The notes beneath the pieces are model-generated. The model worked only from the letters and a program-made list of their open reading frames with translations. It searched no databases and had not been told where the DNA came from. Position numbers and translations under genes: made by a program. A stretch of DNA of 64,000 nt, from positions 1 through 64,000 of the forward strand of contig NZ_FZNM01000015.1 in the NCBI RefSeq assembly GCF_900188295.1, in the 5' to 3' direction. Shown in pieces: positions 11,539-20,183 of the stretch (position 1 is the stretch's first letter; the number at the start of each line of letters is the position of its first letter). This stretch comes from Paracoccus sediminis (GTDB lineage: Bacteria > Pseudomonadota > Alphaproteobacteria > Rhodobacterales > Rhodobacteraceae).

Positions 11539-11967
11539 GTGCTCAAGGGTATTCACAACCGGATCGAACCCGATCTTCTTCACGCCATGGCCATGATGGG
11601 CGAGGGCGAATCCATCGCCATCGTCGAACGGGCCTTTCCCGCCTATGCCATCGCCCCGCAGCTTCCCTTCAAGCGGGTCATCACGATTTCGGCCCGCCTG
11701 GCCGACGTGTCGCGCGCGATCCTCAGCCTGCTGCCGCTGGACGGGCGGGTCGAATGCGCCGCGACGATCATGCAGGCCGAGGGCGAGCCCGATTTCATCC
11801 CCGAAACGATCGAGGAAGCCATTCCCATCATCGAGGCGGCGGGCACCGCCATCCAGTCGGCCGACCGCGACACCTTCATGACCATGGTGATGCACAGCCA
11901 CGTGATCGTGCAAACCCAGGACATTCGCCGGCACGGCAACGTGATCTTCGTCAAGGGCGCGCTCTAG
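11539..11967 (+). CDS. RbsD/FucU family sugar mutarotase-like protein
   Basis: A 142-residue protein of the RbsD/FucU fold, whose known members interconvert anomers of fucose or ribose. The start MLKGIHNRIEPDLLHAMAMMG and the end RRHGNVIFVKGAL match the family layout, and the length is right for FucU. The residue at position 22, a conserved catalytic His in E. coli FucU (MGHGD), is Glu here (MGEGE), and the late conserved Tyr (KYGN) is His. Mutarotase activity is therefore doubtful; it may bind sugar without catalysis or have changed specificity. It is third in the glf unit and convergent with the next gene. Confidence 0.82.
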   Translation: MLKGIHNRIEPDLLHAMAMMGEGESIAIVERAFPAYAIAPQLPFKRVITISARLADVSRAILSLLPLDGRVECAATIMQAEGEPDFIPETIEEAIPIIEAAGTAIQSADRDTFMTMVMHSHVIVQTQDIRRHGNVIFVKGAL

Positions 11968-11991
11968 GACCGCGCGCCGAAGCGCCGGGCC

Positions 11992-13284
11992 TCAGGTCCG
12001 GCCGCCGCCCGGACGGTCCCCGTCCCCGCGCAGGGCGCGCAGTTCGCGGTCCATGGCGTCCAGGCGCCGTTGCAGGACCACCAGGGCGAACTGGATGTCC
12101 GACAGCTGCGCCGCCGTCTGGACCTGCGCGGCCGGGGCGGGACCGGCAAGGGCCGCGTCGCGGCCGCGCGACAGGCGGCTGCGCAGGAATCGCGCCGTGG
12201 TCGCGGCGGTGTCGCGCAGCCCGGCATGGCGCAGGTGATAAAAGCCAAGCCCGATCAGGGATTTTTCCGGCAGCCGGTATCCCGCCGCCCGCGAAAAGGC
12301 GATGAAGTCGCGCCGCCGAAGGGCATCCAGCATGGCCACGACCCGGCTGGTCTTGCTGTAGCCCCCGGCCGCGGCGTCCACCGCGTCGGCGGGATAGCCC
12401 TGCACGATCGGCACCAGCCGGTCGAACAGCTTGCGCTGCATCTCGCCCTCGGCGCGCAGGCTGACCCAGGACAGTTGCGCCGCCACCCAGGCCAACAGGG
12501 CGGGCGCGTAATCGCGGTCGCGGTCATGCGATTTCAGCCAGGCCCGGATGGTGGATTCGTGATCGAAGATCTTCAGCAGCCGGTCGTCCACCGTGGCCAT
12601 GGTCTGCCCGATCCGCGCCACCCGATGATAGCACAGCACGTCGGGCACAAGCGCCACCCGGTTGGCCGACAGGACCGAGAACCAGTGAAACGGATTGTCC
12701 TCGTAGAAATGGTCGCCCACCGGAAAGCGGATCGCATGGCGTTCCAGCATGTCGCGGCGATAGATCTTGCGCCAGGGCACGGCGATGAATTCCAGAAGCC
12801 GCTTGCGGTTGGCCTCGGCGCCCTCGCCCTCCAGATCCCAGGCATCGGACGCCGCGATGCCCGTCCAGCGGTGGTGGTCGGCGGGTTCGGCCATGGCGCC
12901 GGTCTGTTCGTCCAGCAGCCGGTAATTGCACATCGCCAGATCCGCGTCCGCCCCCACCGCCGCGTCGTGCAGCCTGCGGAACATGTCGATGTCGCAGATG
13001 TCGTCGCCATCGGCAAAACCGATGTAATCGCCGGTCGCCGCGTCCAGCCCCGCATTGGCCGCCGAGGCGACGCCGCCGATGGTGTTTTCCCCAAACAGGA
13101 TCGGCCGGATCCGGTCGTCGCGTTCGGCATAGTCGCGGATGATCCGCACGGTGCCGTCGGTCGAACCGTCGTCGACCACGATGATTTCCAGATCGGCCAG
13201 CGACTGCCCGATCACGCTGTCCAGGCATTGCGCCAGATAGGCTTCGATGTTGTAGGCGGTGACGATGACCGAAAGCTTGGGCAA
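11992..13284 (-). CDS. Family 2 glycosyltransferase with C-terminal helical tail
   Basis: A 430-residue GT-A enzyme. The N-terminal catalytic domain (1 to about 230) has KLSVIVTAYN, IIVVDDGSTDGT and the FADGDD metal site. A helical region follows, and the last 40 residues form a short coiled coil (LQRRLDAMDRELRAL) ahead of a Gly-rich end. The start codon is TTG at 13284, seven bases after an AGGT-like site; no ATG or GTG lies near enough to preserve the first beta strand. It begins 6 bp after the stop of the preceding GT2 gene and is last in a five-gene minus-strand run. The sugar is unknown. Confidence 0.9.
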   Translation of the reverse strand: MPKLSVIVTAYNIEAYLAQCLDSVIGQSLADLEIIVVDDGSTDGTVRIIRDYAERDDRIRPILFGENTIGGVASAANAGLDAATGDYIGFADGDDICDIDMFRRLHDAAVGADADLAMCNYRLLDEQTGAMAEPADHHRWTGIAASDAWDLEGEGAEANRKRLLEFIAVPWRKIYRRDMLERHAIRFPVGDHFYEDNPFHWFSVLSANRVALVPDVLCYHRVARIGQTMATVDDRLLKIFDHESTIRAWLKSHDRDRDYAPALLAWVAAQLSWVSLRAEGEMQRKLFDRLVPIVQGYPADAVDAAAGGYSKTSRVVAMLDALRRRDFIAFSRAAGYRLPEKSLIGLGFYHLRHAGLRDTAATTARFLRSRLSRGRDAALAGPAPAAQVQTAAQLSDIQFALVVLQRRLDAMDRELRALRGDGDRPGGGRT

Positions 13285-13290
13285 GGGTTT

Positions 13291-14292
13291 CTACCTGTTC
13301 AGCAGGATGTCGGACAGTTCGGACGCGACCGCCGGGGCGCGGCCGTTGCGCATCTTGGCGAAATCCACCAGGTCGATGCGGACGATCAGGTCGGCCATGC
13401 GCTGATTGAATCGGTTGCGCGCCTCGGGGACGATCTTGCCGCGCGCCCATTTGAACAGGGTCAGCACGAAGCCCCAGAAGAAATGGGCATACCGCTGGCG
13501 CAGGTCGGGCTGCGACAGCAGCAGGTCGTACAATTCGTCCAGGGCGTCGAACATCTGCAACCGCGTCTCGCCCTGCTGGTTGGTCAGGTTCGATCCGCCC
13601 GGATGCACCACATGGGTGCAGATCTCGGCCCGCGACAGCAGGATCCGGCGCGGATACATCAGCGCGTGCCAGTGGCCCAGGATGTCGTTGTTCACCCGCG
13701 TCCGGCCGAAGCGCAGCCCGGTTTCGCGGTAGCGCGCGGTCCGCAGGATCTTGTTCCAGGGATAGTTGGTGACGACCAGCAGCCGGGCGAAATCGTCGGG
13801 CATCCCGGCGGCTTCGGGCGCGCCCTGCAACAGCGCGGCAAAGGTTTCGGCGTCCTTGGGAATCATCCCGGTGGAATGGGCGATGTCCTGGCGTTCGCTG
13901 CGATAGGCCAGGACCGCCACGTCCAGGTCGGGTTCCGCGTCCAGGCGCGCGATCGTGGCGGCGATGGCATCGCCGTGCAGCCGGTCGTCGGCGTCGAAGA
14001 ACAGCGCATAACGGCCCGCCGCATGGTCCCAGCCGCGGTTGCGCGCCTGCCCGGCCCCGGCGTTGTCCGGCTGGAACAGCGCCAGCGTGTCGGCCGAGCG
14101 TTCGGCAAGGGCGCGGATCCGGGCGTCGCTGCCGTCGGTCGATCCGTCATCGACATAGATCGTCTGGATGCGCAGCCCGCCGATGGACCGGATGGTGTCG
14201 TCCAGGTCGTCCAGATGGCCGGCCGCGTTGAAGACCGGGACGATGATGGTCAGGTCGATGCTGCGGTCAGGGAACGGGTCGGTGTCTGTCAT
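13291..14292 (-). CDS. Family 2 glycosyltransferase
   Basis: A 333-residue GT2 enzyme with LTIIVPVFNAAGHL, YVDDGSTDGSD, an NAGAGQARNRGWDHA block and the DxD site FFDADD, arranged as in capsule glycosyltransferases. The C-terminal 100 residues are helical and Arg-rich. ATG 14292 is used; a TTG 15 bases upstream would add only five residues. The next gene of the run starts 6 bp after its stop, so expression of the two is likely coupled. A 160-bp gap separates it from the FkbM gene upstream. Confidence 0.9.
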   Translation of the reverse strand: MTDTDPFPDRSIDLTIIVPVFNAAGHLDDLDDTIRSIGGLRIQTIYVDDGSTDGSDARIRALAERSADTLALFQPDNAGAGQARNRGWDHAAGRYALFFDADDRLHGDAIAATIARLDAEPDLDVAVLAYRSERQDIAHSTGMIPKDAETFAALLQGAPEAAGMPDDFARLLVVTNYPWNKILRTARYRETGLRFGRTRVNNDILGHWHALMYPRRILLSRAEICTHVVHPGGSNLTNQQGETRLQMFDALDELYDLLLSQPDLRQRYAHFFWGFVLTLFKWARGKIVPEARNRFNQRMADLIVRIDLVDFAKMRNGRAPAVASELSDILLNR

Positions 14293-14453
14293 TCTGCCAT
14301 TGGCCAAAAAGCGGCCCCGAAGCGACCCATGCGCGGGCCGGATTGCGCGGCATCACTGGCCCAAAAGCCCGGCGGATACAACCGCTGTCTTGCAGCCGCC
14401 CGCCCAATCGGCCCGATCCGGCCCGAGGCGGTTCCCGCGCGATGCGGACCGTT

Positions 14454-15113
14454 TCAGCGTTTTTCGTAAAGATAGGTCGGGGTCACGTTGAAGCGGCGCA
14501 CCGGGGCATAGCCGAAGGGCGCCAGAAACGCGCATTGGGCGTCGAAATCGGGCGTTCCGATCGCCTCGGCGACGATCAGCGGGTTGCAGCGCGCCAGGGT
14601 GTCGCGGGCGCCTGCCAGGCATTCCACCTCGAATCCCTCGACGTCGATCTTGAGCAGATCCAGGCGGGGCAGGTTCAGGGAATCGACCGTGATGACCGGC
14701 AGGGGGCCGTCCGGGGTCAGTTCGATCCGGTCCATGCCGCTGTTGGCCCCGCTGTCGTTGCGCACCGTCGCGGCCCGCCCCGCGCGGCGGCCCACGGCCG
14801 CGTTGATCGCCCGGACCCGGTGTTCCAGACCGTTGGCGGCCAGGTTGCCTTGCAGGATCGCGAAGGTGTCGGGGTTCTGTTCGACCGAATGCCCTTCAAG
14901 GCCCAGGATGGCGCCAAAGAAGACGCTGTGATTGCCGACATGGGCGCCCGCGTCCAGAAACACCCAGCCGGGCATGGCGCGGTGAAAGATCTCGGCCAGC
15001 AGTTCCATCTCGTAGAAAGTGCCGGTCTGACCGATGACCGAGGTGATCAGGTCGTCGGGCGCAAGGCCCGTCAGGGTCGCCTTGCGCCCGCCGTATCTGA
15101 GAAGGAAATCCAT
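14454..15113 (-). CDS. FkbM family SAM-dependent methyltransferase
   Basis: A 219-residue methyltransferase of the FkbM family, whose members commonly O-methylate sugars of surface glycans. The SAM site WVFLDAGAHVGNHSVFF (about 50-66) and the second signature LDLLKIDVEGFEVE (about 155-168) are both clear. Length is near the family norm. It lies in a run of glycosyltransferases, so a sugar or glycan is the probable acceptor. ATG 15113 is the start. Confidence 0.93.
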   Translation of the reverse strand: MDFLLRYGGRKATLTGLAPDDLITSVIGQTGTFYEMELLAEIFHRAMPGWVFLDAGAHVGNHSVFFGAILGLEGHSVEQNPDTFAILQGNLAANGLEHRVRAINAAVGRRAGRAATVRNDSGANSGMDRIELTPDGPLPVITVDSLNLPRLDLLKIDVEGFEVECLAGARDTLARCNPLIVAEAIGTPDFDAQCAFLAPFGYAPVRRFNVTPTYLYEKR

Positions 15114-15149
15114 GCGCCCCCAGCCGTTCTTTCCGATGCCGCCGCCCGG

Positions 15150-15842
15150 TCAGGGCCGGACCAGGCGGGCAAGCCCGCCAAAGTGCTGCACGTCCTGCAA
15201 GGCCTGGGACGGAAGGTTCCGCGTCACGCTCAGATACAGGGTTTCCTCGTTCTTCACCTCGGTCAACCAGTCCCTTCCGCGGGCGACGCAGATCATCGGA
15301 TAGCCCCGTTCATGCGCGTGGCGGGCAAAGCGGATGTCCACGAAGCCCGACGATCCGTCCATATAGTCGAAGGTCGGCATCTGCCGTCCCTTCACGTGGA
15401 TGGTGCCGGTGCCAAGCTGATTCATCTGCACCGGCGCGCCAAGCGGCAGATAGAACGTATGGACCAGCCGCCCGCTGCGGCTGCGCCCGTCATAGTAATC
15501 CGAATAGGTCACGCCGTGCACGCCCAGAACCGGATCCGTCAACGGGCTTTCGGCGCGAAGCCGCATCATCCAGGCGACGTAATCGGCCGGATAGAGGATG
15601 TCGTCGTCGCACAGGAACACGTCGTCGTCGTCGCCCGCCGCAAAGCAGAACTTGCCCAGATCCCTCAGATTGCGGTCGGGGATGTGGAAAGTCGCATTGT
15701 CCAGTTCCCTGAACGCTTCGGGGACGTCCGTGTATTCGTTCAGCGCGACGTTCAGCACATCGACCTGCGCGGCGATCGAACGCAGCGCCTGAAGGCAGGT
15801 GTGCTGTCGGGCGGGATAGGTCGCGACGTTTGCGATACGCAT
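15150..15842 (-). CDS. Small glycosyltransferase-like protein (GT-A)
   Basis: A 230-residue protein beginning MRIANVATYPARQHTCLQA, with a CDDDIL metal-type site following a DDDD run (residues about 71-81), as in GT2-like enzymes of capsule loci. The usual VDDGS motif is weak or absent, so it is a divergent or minimal GT-A enzyme. It starts 6 bp after the stop of the large glycosyltransferase upstream and is followed 36 bp later by the FkbM gene. Transferase activity is inferred from the fold pattern and neighbours. Confidence 0.78.
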   Translation of the reverse strand: MRIANVATYPARQHTCLQALRSIAAQVDVLNVALNEYTDVPEAFRELDNATFHIPDRNLRDLGKFCFAAGDDDDVFLCDDDILYPADYVAWMMRLRAESPLTDPVLGVHGVTYSDYYDGRSRSGRLVHTFYLPLGAPVQMNQLGTGTIHVKGRQMPTFDYMDGSSGFVDIRFARHAHERGYPMICVARGRDWLTEVKNEETLYLSVTRNLPSQALQDVQHFGGLARLVRP

Positions 15843-15848
15843 GGGGTC

Positions 15849-17867
15849 TTATCCGTTCAGGGAAACAAGGTCCGAGGGCGTGCGCGCAATGGCGCCCTCG
15901 CGGGCCGTCCGGTCCAGCAGGGCATCGGGAACGATCAGCCGTCCCAGGATCCGCTGGCGTCCCGCCAGCCCCGCATAGGCGCGCCGGGCGGGCGCCCGAT
16001 AGCCGATCTCGTCGGCCTCGATCCCGGCGGTCCGGGTCAGCGACCCGTCGCCCCACAATCCCAGGACCAGGGGCTGGGCCACCGACACGATGTCGCGCGC
16101 GGGCAGCCTGCCGCGCAGCAGTTCGTAGAATTCGGAATCCGCCCCGCACAGAACCGGGCGATAGGGTCCGAACCCGTCAAAGACCGGGCGGGTGAACATG
16201 ATGCTGTTCAGGCACATCCGCAGGAACTGGTTGTCGCGGAACGCGACCAGATGCCCTTGCGGCTTTATCCGCAGCCAGCTTGCCAGCGACACGCGGGCGC
16301 CCTTTTCGGTCATGGCCGTGACCTGGGCCGCGATCCGGTGCGGCAGCGCCACGTCGTCGGCATCGTGAAAGGTAATCAGCTCGCCCCTGGCCTGGCCGAT
16401 CAGCCGGTTGCGGATGTTGTAGGCGCCCTGGTTCCGTTCGCCCCCGAACAGCCTGACCCGCGGATCCCCGGCAAAGGCCCGCAGACGGTCGCGGGTTCCG
16501 TCGGTGCTGGCATCGTCGGCCACCAGGATTTCGACGTTGCGATAGGTCTGTCCCAGGATCGAGCGCATGGCGTAATCGACCGTCGACTCGGCATTCCAGG
16601 CCGCGACGATCACCGATACCAGCGGCCCCCCGGACAACAGCCCGGACAGCGGCCGGTCCTGGCGAAACGACGCCCGGTTCAGGATGTTGTCGGACGGGGC
16701 ATCGTCCAGGCGCATGGAAAACGGGCTGCCATGGGCGGCAAGATAGCCGTTCAGCCGGGCCAGGTAATCGGCCTCGCTGGCATGGCGCAGGTAATTGGCC
16801 CACAGAATCTGGCCGGTGTCGGATGAAAAGGGCTGCGACAGCATGTCGTCGAAGGCGACCCGGTTGTATTCGGTGTCCCGGTTCAGGCCGAACACGTCCA
16901 GCTTGCCCGACGGCAGGGCATAGGACACCGGACCGCCGCCGGTGCGCGTCCCCCCCAGAATGCGCCCCGCCTGGGCCAGCCGGTCGTGCCGCACCCCCAG
17001 GGCCGCCATGTCGATCAGGAAACCGCGCGCCCCGTCCAGGTCGCCCGTCGCCAGCAGCGTGTCCAGGATCCGAGGCCCGGCCTTGCCCATCGCCTCGGCG
17101 TCGGCGCCGTGATGGGCGACAAGATAACGCGCCAGCCCGCCCGCGGTCTCGTAATCCTCAAGCCGCAGCGCGACGCCCAGCATCCGCACGACCCAGTCCA
17201 GCGGGCCATGGCGCAGATCGGAATCCATGCCGTCGTTCAGATCCTTCAGATCCTTGCTGACCGGGAAATGATAGGCCCGATAGGGCGGAACGTGCTGGCC
17301 GTTCAGATCCAGGCCGTCCTGGTCCCGGATCAGGGACAGCCCGCCAAAGCAGAACCGGCCCGGCTGGCCCAGTTCGATGCACAGCCGGTACTGGCGGTCG
17401 GCCAGGGCATTGGCGGCGATGTCGAATTCGACGTCCAGATGCCGGGGGGTGCCGCTGGCGGGCAGGTTCCTGGCGATTCTGGCAAAGGTGTGCCCGCCCG
17501 CCTGGTTGTATTCGATGATCTTGACCTGCGGCAGCCGGTCCTTGTCCGCGCCGTCGGACAGATAGGACAGGCGCAGCCGGTAGGGTCCGGCCACAAGGCT
17601 TTCGGCGGGCAGCACCTGTTCCAGGCGGAACCAGGAATAATCCCGATGCAGGTCGATGCCGACCATGGGCAGATCCCCCTGCCGCACCAGGCCGAGCGCA
17701 TGGGGCATGTCGTCGTCCGCCGGTCCGGTTCCGGCGGATTGCGAGGGCCGCGCCGCGATCGACCAGCCGGCGCAGATGGTGCCTTTCCAGTATCGGGGAT
17801 GGTCGTCCAGGCAGGACAAAAGGTCTTGGTTGGCAAGTTCGAGAGGCAAGGACTTGTCTCGCTGCAT
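15849..17867 (-). CDS. Large glycosyltransferase: unknown N-terminal region plus C-terminal GT2 domain
   Basis: The GT2 domain occupies about residues 415-630 of this 672-residue protein: PLVSVIVAAWNAESTVDYAM, LVADDASTDGT, and the FHDADDVALPHRI metal site. The first 400 residues are not recognised. They contain a beta-rich stretch (about 90-200) like a carbohydrate-binding or sandwich domain, then helical segments. The start is uncertain: ATG 17867 is used, with in-frame ATGs at 17909 and 17957 and a TTG at 17996, none with a good ribosome site. It is first of a five-gene minus-strand run and divergent from pld. The substrate is unknown. Confidence 0.85.
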   Translation of the reverse strand: MQRDKSLPLELANQDLLSCLDDHPRYWKGTICAGWSIAARPSQSAGTGPADDDMPHALGLVRQGDLPMVGIDLHRDYSWFRLEQVLPAESLVAGPYRLRLSYLSDGADKDRLPQVKIIEYNQAGGHTFARIARNLPASGTPRHLDVEFDIAANALADRQYRLCIELGQPGRFCFGGLSLIRDQDGLDLNGQHVPPYRAYHFPVSKDLKDLNDGMDSDLRHGPLDWVVRMLGVALRLEDYETAGGLARYLVAHHGADAEAMGKAGPRILDTLLATGDLDGARGFLIDMAALGVRHDRLAQAGRILGGTRTGGGPVSYALPSGKLDVFGLNRDTEYNRVAFDDMLSQPFSSDTGQILWANYLRHASEADYLARLNGYLAAHGSPFSMRLDDAPSDNILNRASFRQDRPLSGLLSGGPLVSVIVAAWNAESTVDYAMRSILGQTYRNVEILVADDASTDGTRDRLRAFAGDPRVRLFGGERNQGAYNIRNRLIGQARGELITFHDADDVALPHRIAAQVTAMTEKGARVSLASWLRIKPQGHLVAFRDNQFLRMCLNSIMFTRPVFDGFGPYRPVLCGADSEFYELLRGRLPARDIVSVAQPLVLGLWGDGSLTRTAGIEADEIGYRAPARRAYAGLAGRQRILGRLIVPDALLDRTAREGAIARTPSDLVSLNG

Positions 17868-18080
17868 GGGATGGAGAGGATCGGCCGGCCCCCTTTTGGA
17901 ACCCTCCATAAAGAAGGCCGGGACGACAATCCATATGCGTGAAATCGCGCCGTCCATGCAATCGCCGCGTGAGCCGGCCTTTTTCGGGCCGGACAACGGG
18001 GATGCAACGATTTGTTCCGCTTGCGCCTTTCCTGTCGCGGGCCATGATCGGGCCTGTGCGATTCAGCGGGAAAGGTGCCC

Positions 18081-19583
18081 ATGTTCGAATTCAAGCCAGG
18101 CCGGAACTGCTGGCGCGTCGAGACGGCGGACCGGATGTCGGTGATCGTCGATGGCCGGGCCTATTTCCAGGCCCTGCGCGAGGTGCTGCTGAAGGCGCGG
18201 CGGATGGTCATGATGGTCGGCTGGGATTTCGATTTCCAGATCGAGATGCTGCCCGGCGAAAGCGACGCGGACGGGCTGGCCCCCGACGGCTTTCCCAACA
18301 AGGTCGGCCCTTTCCTGGACGCCATCGTGGACCGCTGTCCGGGCCTGGACATCTATCTGCTGAAATGGAGCGGGGGCGCGCTGATCGCGCCGGGCGGCAT
18401 CCTGCCCGCGCTTGCCGTCAAGCTGATGTCGCCCGACCAGATCCACCTGGCCTTCGACGGGCGCCACCCGCTGGGCGCCTGCCATCACCAGAAGATCGTG
18501 GCCATCGACGACAGCCTGGCCTTCTGCGGCGGCATCGACATGACCGACGGCCGCTGGGACGACCGCGGCCATCTGGACGACAACCCGCTGCGCTGCCTCA
18601 AGAACGGCGATTGCGCCGAACCCTGGCACGACGCATCCACCGTGATGTCGGGACCGGCGGCGGCGGCGCTGTCGGAACTGGCCCGCGCCCGCTGGACCCG
18701 CGCCCATGACGCCGAGGTGGACGAAACCTTCAAGCCCGGCGCCGACATCTGGCCCCCCAGCATCGACCCGGTCTTTCGCGATGTCCCCGTGGCCATCGCC
18801 CGCACCGCACCGCCCGAGGCCGACCGGCCGGGCGTCCACGAGATCGAGGATCTGTATCTGGACGCCATCGCCGCCGCCCGCGACTGCATCTATATCGAAT
18901 CGCAGTATTTCTGCGCCGACAGCATCACCCGCGCCATCGGGCGGCGCCTGGCCGAACCGGACGGACCCGACATCGTGGTCGTCAATCCCTTCGCCGCGCA
19001 GAACCACATCGAGGACCAGGCGATGCACGTCACCCGCAGCCGCATGGTCCGCCAGCTGCGCGCCAACGATCCCCATGGCCGGTTCCGCATCCTGTTTCCC
19101 GTGACCGAAGGCGGCCAGCCGATCTATGTCCATGCCAAGATCATGATCGTGGACGACATGATGCTGCGCATCGGATCCAGCAACATCGACCGCCGGTCCA
19201 TGGGCTTCGATACCGAATGCGACGTGGCCATCGCGGCGCGGGACGAGGAGACGCGCGCCCTGATCCGCGATGTCCGCGACGGCCTGCTGGCCGAGCACCT
19301 GGGCCTCGACAGGGCCGAGGTATCACAGGAGATCGCCCGCCAAGGCCGCCTGGCCGCAGGTCTGGACCGCCTGTGCCGGGACGGGGGACGCGGCCTGCGC
19401 CCCCTGCCCCTGCGCCGGGAAACCTGGCTTGGCAGCGTTCTGGCCGACAGCCGCCTCTTTGATCCCCGCTATCGGCGCAGCGCGCAGGCGCGGTTCGGAA
19501 TCACGTCGCGCCACATGCTGATCGGCGGGGCGGTCCTGGCGGGGGCGATCCTGCTGTGGCGTCAGTCCCGCCGCCGGGACTGA
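18081..19583 (+). CDS. Phospholipase D family protein
   Basis: A 500-residue enzyme with two HKD catalytic motifs: HQKIVAIDD (His136, Lys138) and HAKIMIVDD with downstream GSSNIDRRSMG (His351, Lys353). Known members cut or exchange head groups of phospholipids, acting through a phospho-His intermediate. The N-terminal domain includes MVMMVGWDFDFQIEML. A hydrophobic segment near the C-terminus (LIGGAVLAGAILLW) and a basic tail suggest membrane anchoring; no signal peptide is seen. ATG 18081 follows an AAAGG site; GTG 18075 is a weaker option. A perfect inverted repeat overlaps the stop codon. It may be unrelated to the glycan genes around it. Confidence 0.92.
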   Translation: MFEFKPGRNCWRVETADRMSVIVDGRAYFQALREVLLKARRMVMMVGWDFDFQIEMLPGESDADGLAPDGFPNKVGPFLDAIVDRCPGLDIYLLKWSGGALIAPGGILPALAVKLMSPDQIHLAFDGRHPLGACHHQKIVAIDDSLAFCGGIDMTDGRWDDRGHLDDNPLRCLKNGDCAEPWHDASTVMSGPAAAALSELARARWTRAHDAEVDETFKPGADIWPPSIDPVFRDVPVAIARTAPPEADRPGVHEIEDLYLDAIAAARDCIYIESQYFCADSITRAIGRRLAEPDGPDIVVVNPFAAQNHIEDQAMHVTRSRMVRQLRANDPHGRFRILFPVTEGGQPIYVHAKIMIVDDMMLRIGSSNIDRRSMGFDTECDVAIAARDEETRALIRDVRDGLLAEHLGLDRAEVSQEIARQGRLAAGLDRLCRDGGRGLRPLPLRRETWLGSVLADSRLFDPRYRRSAQARFGITSRHMLIGGAVLAGAILLWRQSRRRD

Positions 19584-19584
19584 C
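19561..19584 (+). terminator. Perfect 10-bp stem overlapping the phospholipase D stop codon
   Basis: GTCAGTCCCG and CGGGACTGAC pair around a CCGC loop. The stop codon lies inside the right arm. There is no T-run, so this may be a Rho-assisted terminator or mRNA-stabilising hairpin. A second imperfect hairpin lies at 19616-19644 (outer arms GATCAAC and GTTGATC). Confidence 0.45.
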
Positions 19585-20183
19585 GCAAAGACCCCGCTTG
19601 CAAAGTTGTGACCCGGATCAACGATCAACCTTTGGTTGTTGATCGGCTGAAACCGTCCTATGGGATTTCCGTCCTGGCCGGTGGCTCCTCCTTCAGGCCT
19701 TCCGGCCCGAGGGGCGGACAACCGGCAAGACGGCGGCATGGCTCTGGCCAGGACATGCCGCCGACCGGACGCCAAGGCCGTTTCTGGTCTGCCCGGAAAC
19801 GCGCCAAGAACGCACATGTCCCACAAGGCCTTGCTGGACCATTGTTTTCCGGTCGGCGAAATCCGTCGCCAAGGCTGTCCGGCTCATGAACCATGAAAAG
19901 AAGGTTCCGCGCGATACCGGCTTGTCCGCCGATTTTCGGCGCTGCGATGATCCTTGCCGGGCCTGTTCCGGCCAAGGCGGGATTCCCCTTGTCATCAGGG
20001 CTTTTCGGAACAAGGCAAGGGTTCCCGAAGCGGGTGATGACCCAGGGGCAAGGGCAGGAATTCGCCGACCCTTATTTTTTCTCTACCTCTGCGTGTGAAA
20101 GCTTTCTAAACACCGCAAGCCACCCATGAACTGTACTGATTAGTTCGATTTCCCCGACATCTGCTGCCAAAGGAATCCATGGA
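19585..20183. other. 599-bp gap without a supportable gene
   Basis: Several short open frames of 65-105 codons exist on both strands but none shows a ribosome site plus a recognisable or protein-like composition. The first 60 bases hold a hairpin (19616-19644). The last 100 bases are clearly AT-richer than the surroundings and probably carry the promoter of the beta-helix gene, but I cannot name -35/-10 boxes with confidence. Confidence 0.5.

Noticed and set aside
12070..14469. 799-codon open frame on the plus strand over two glycosyltransferases
   Set aside because: Composition rich in Arg, Gly, Gln and His without motifs; it mirrors the real minus-strand GT2 genes.
14343..16826. 827-codon open frame on the plus strand
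   Set aside because: Shadow of the FkbM and glycosyltransferase genes on the minus strand.
19608..20013. Short open frames in the gap after the phospholipase gene
   Set aside because: Overlapping frames on both strands, no ribosome sites and no protein-like composition.
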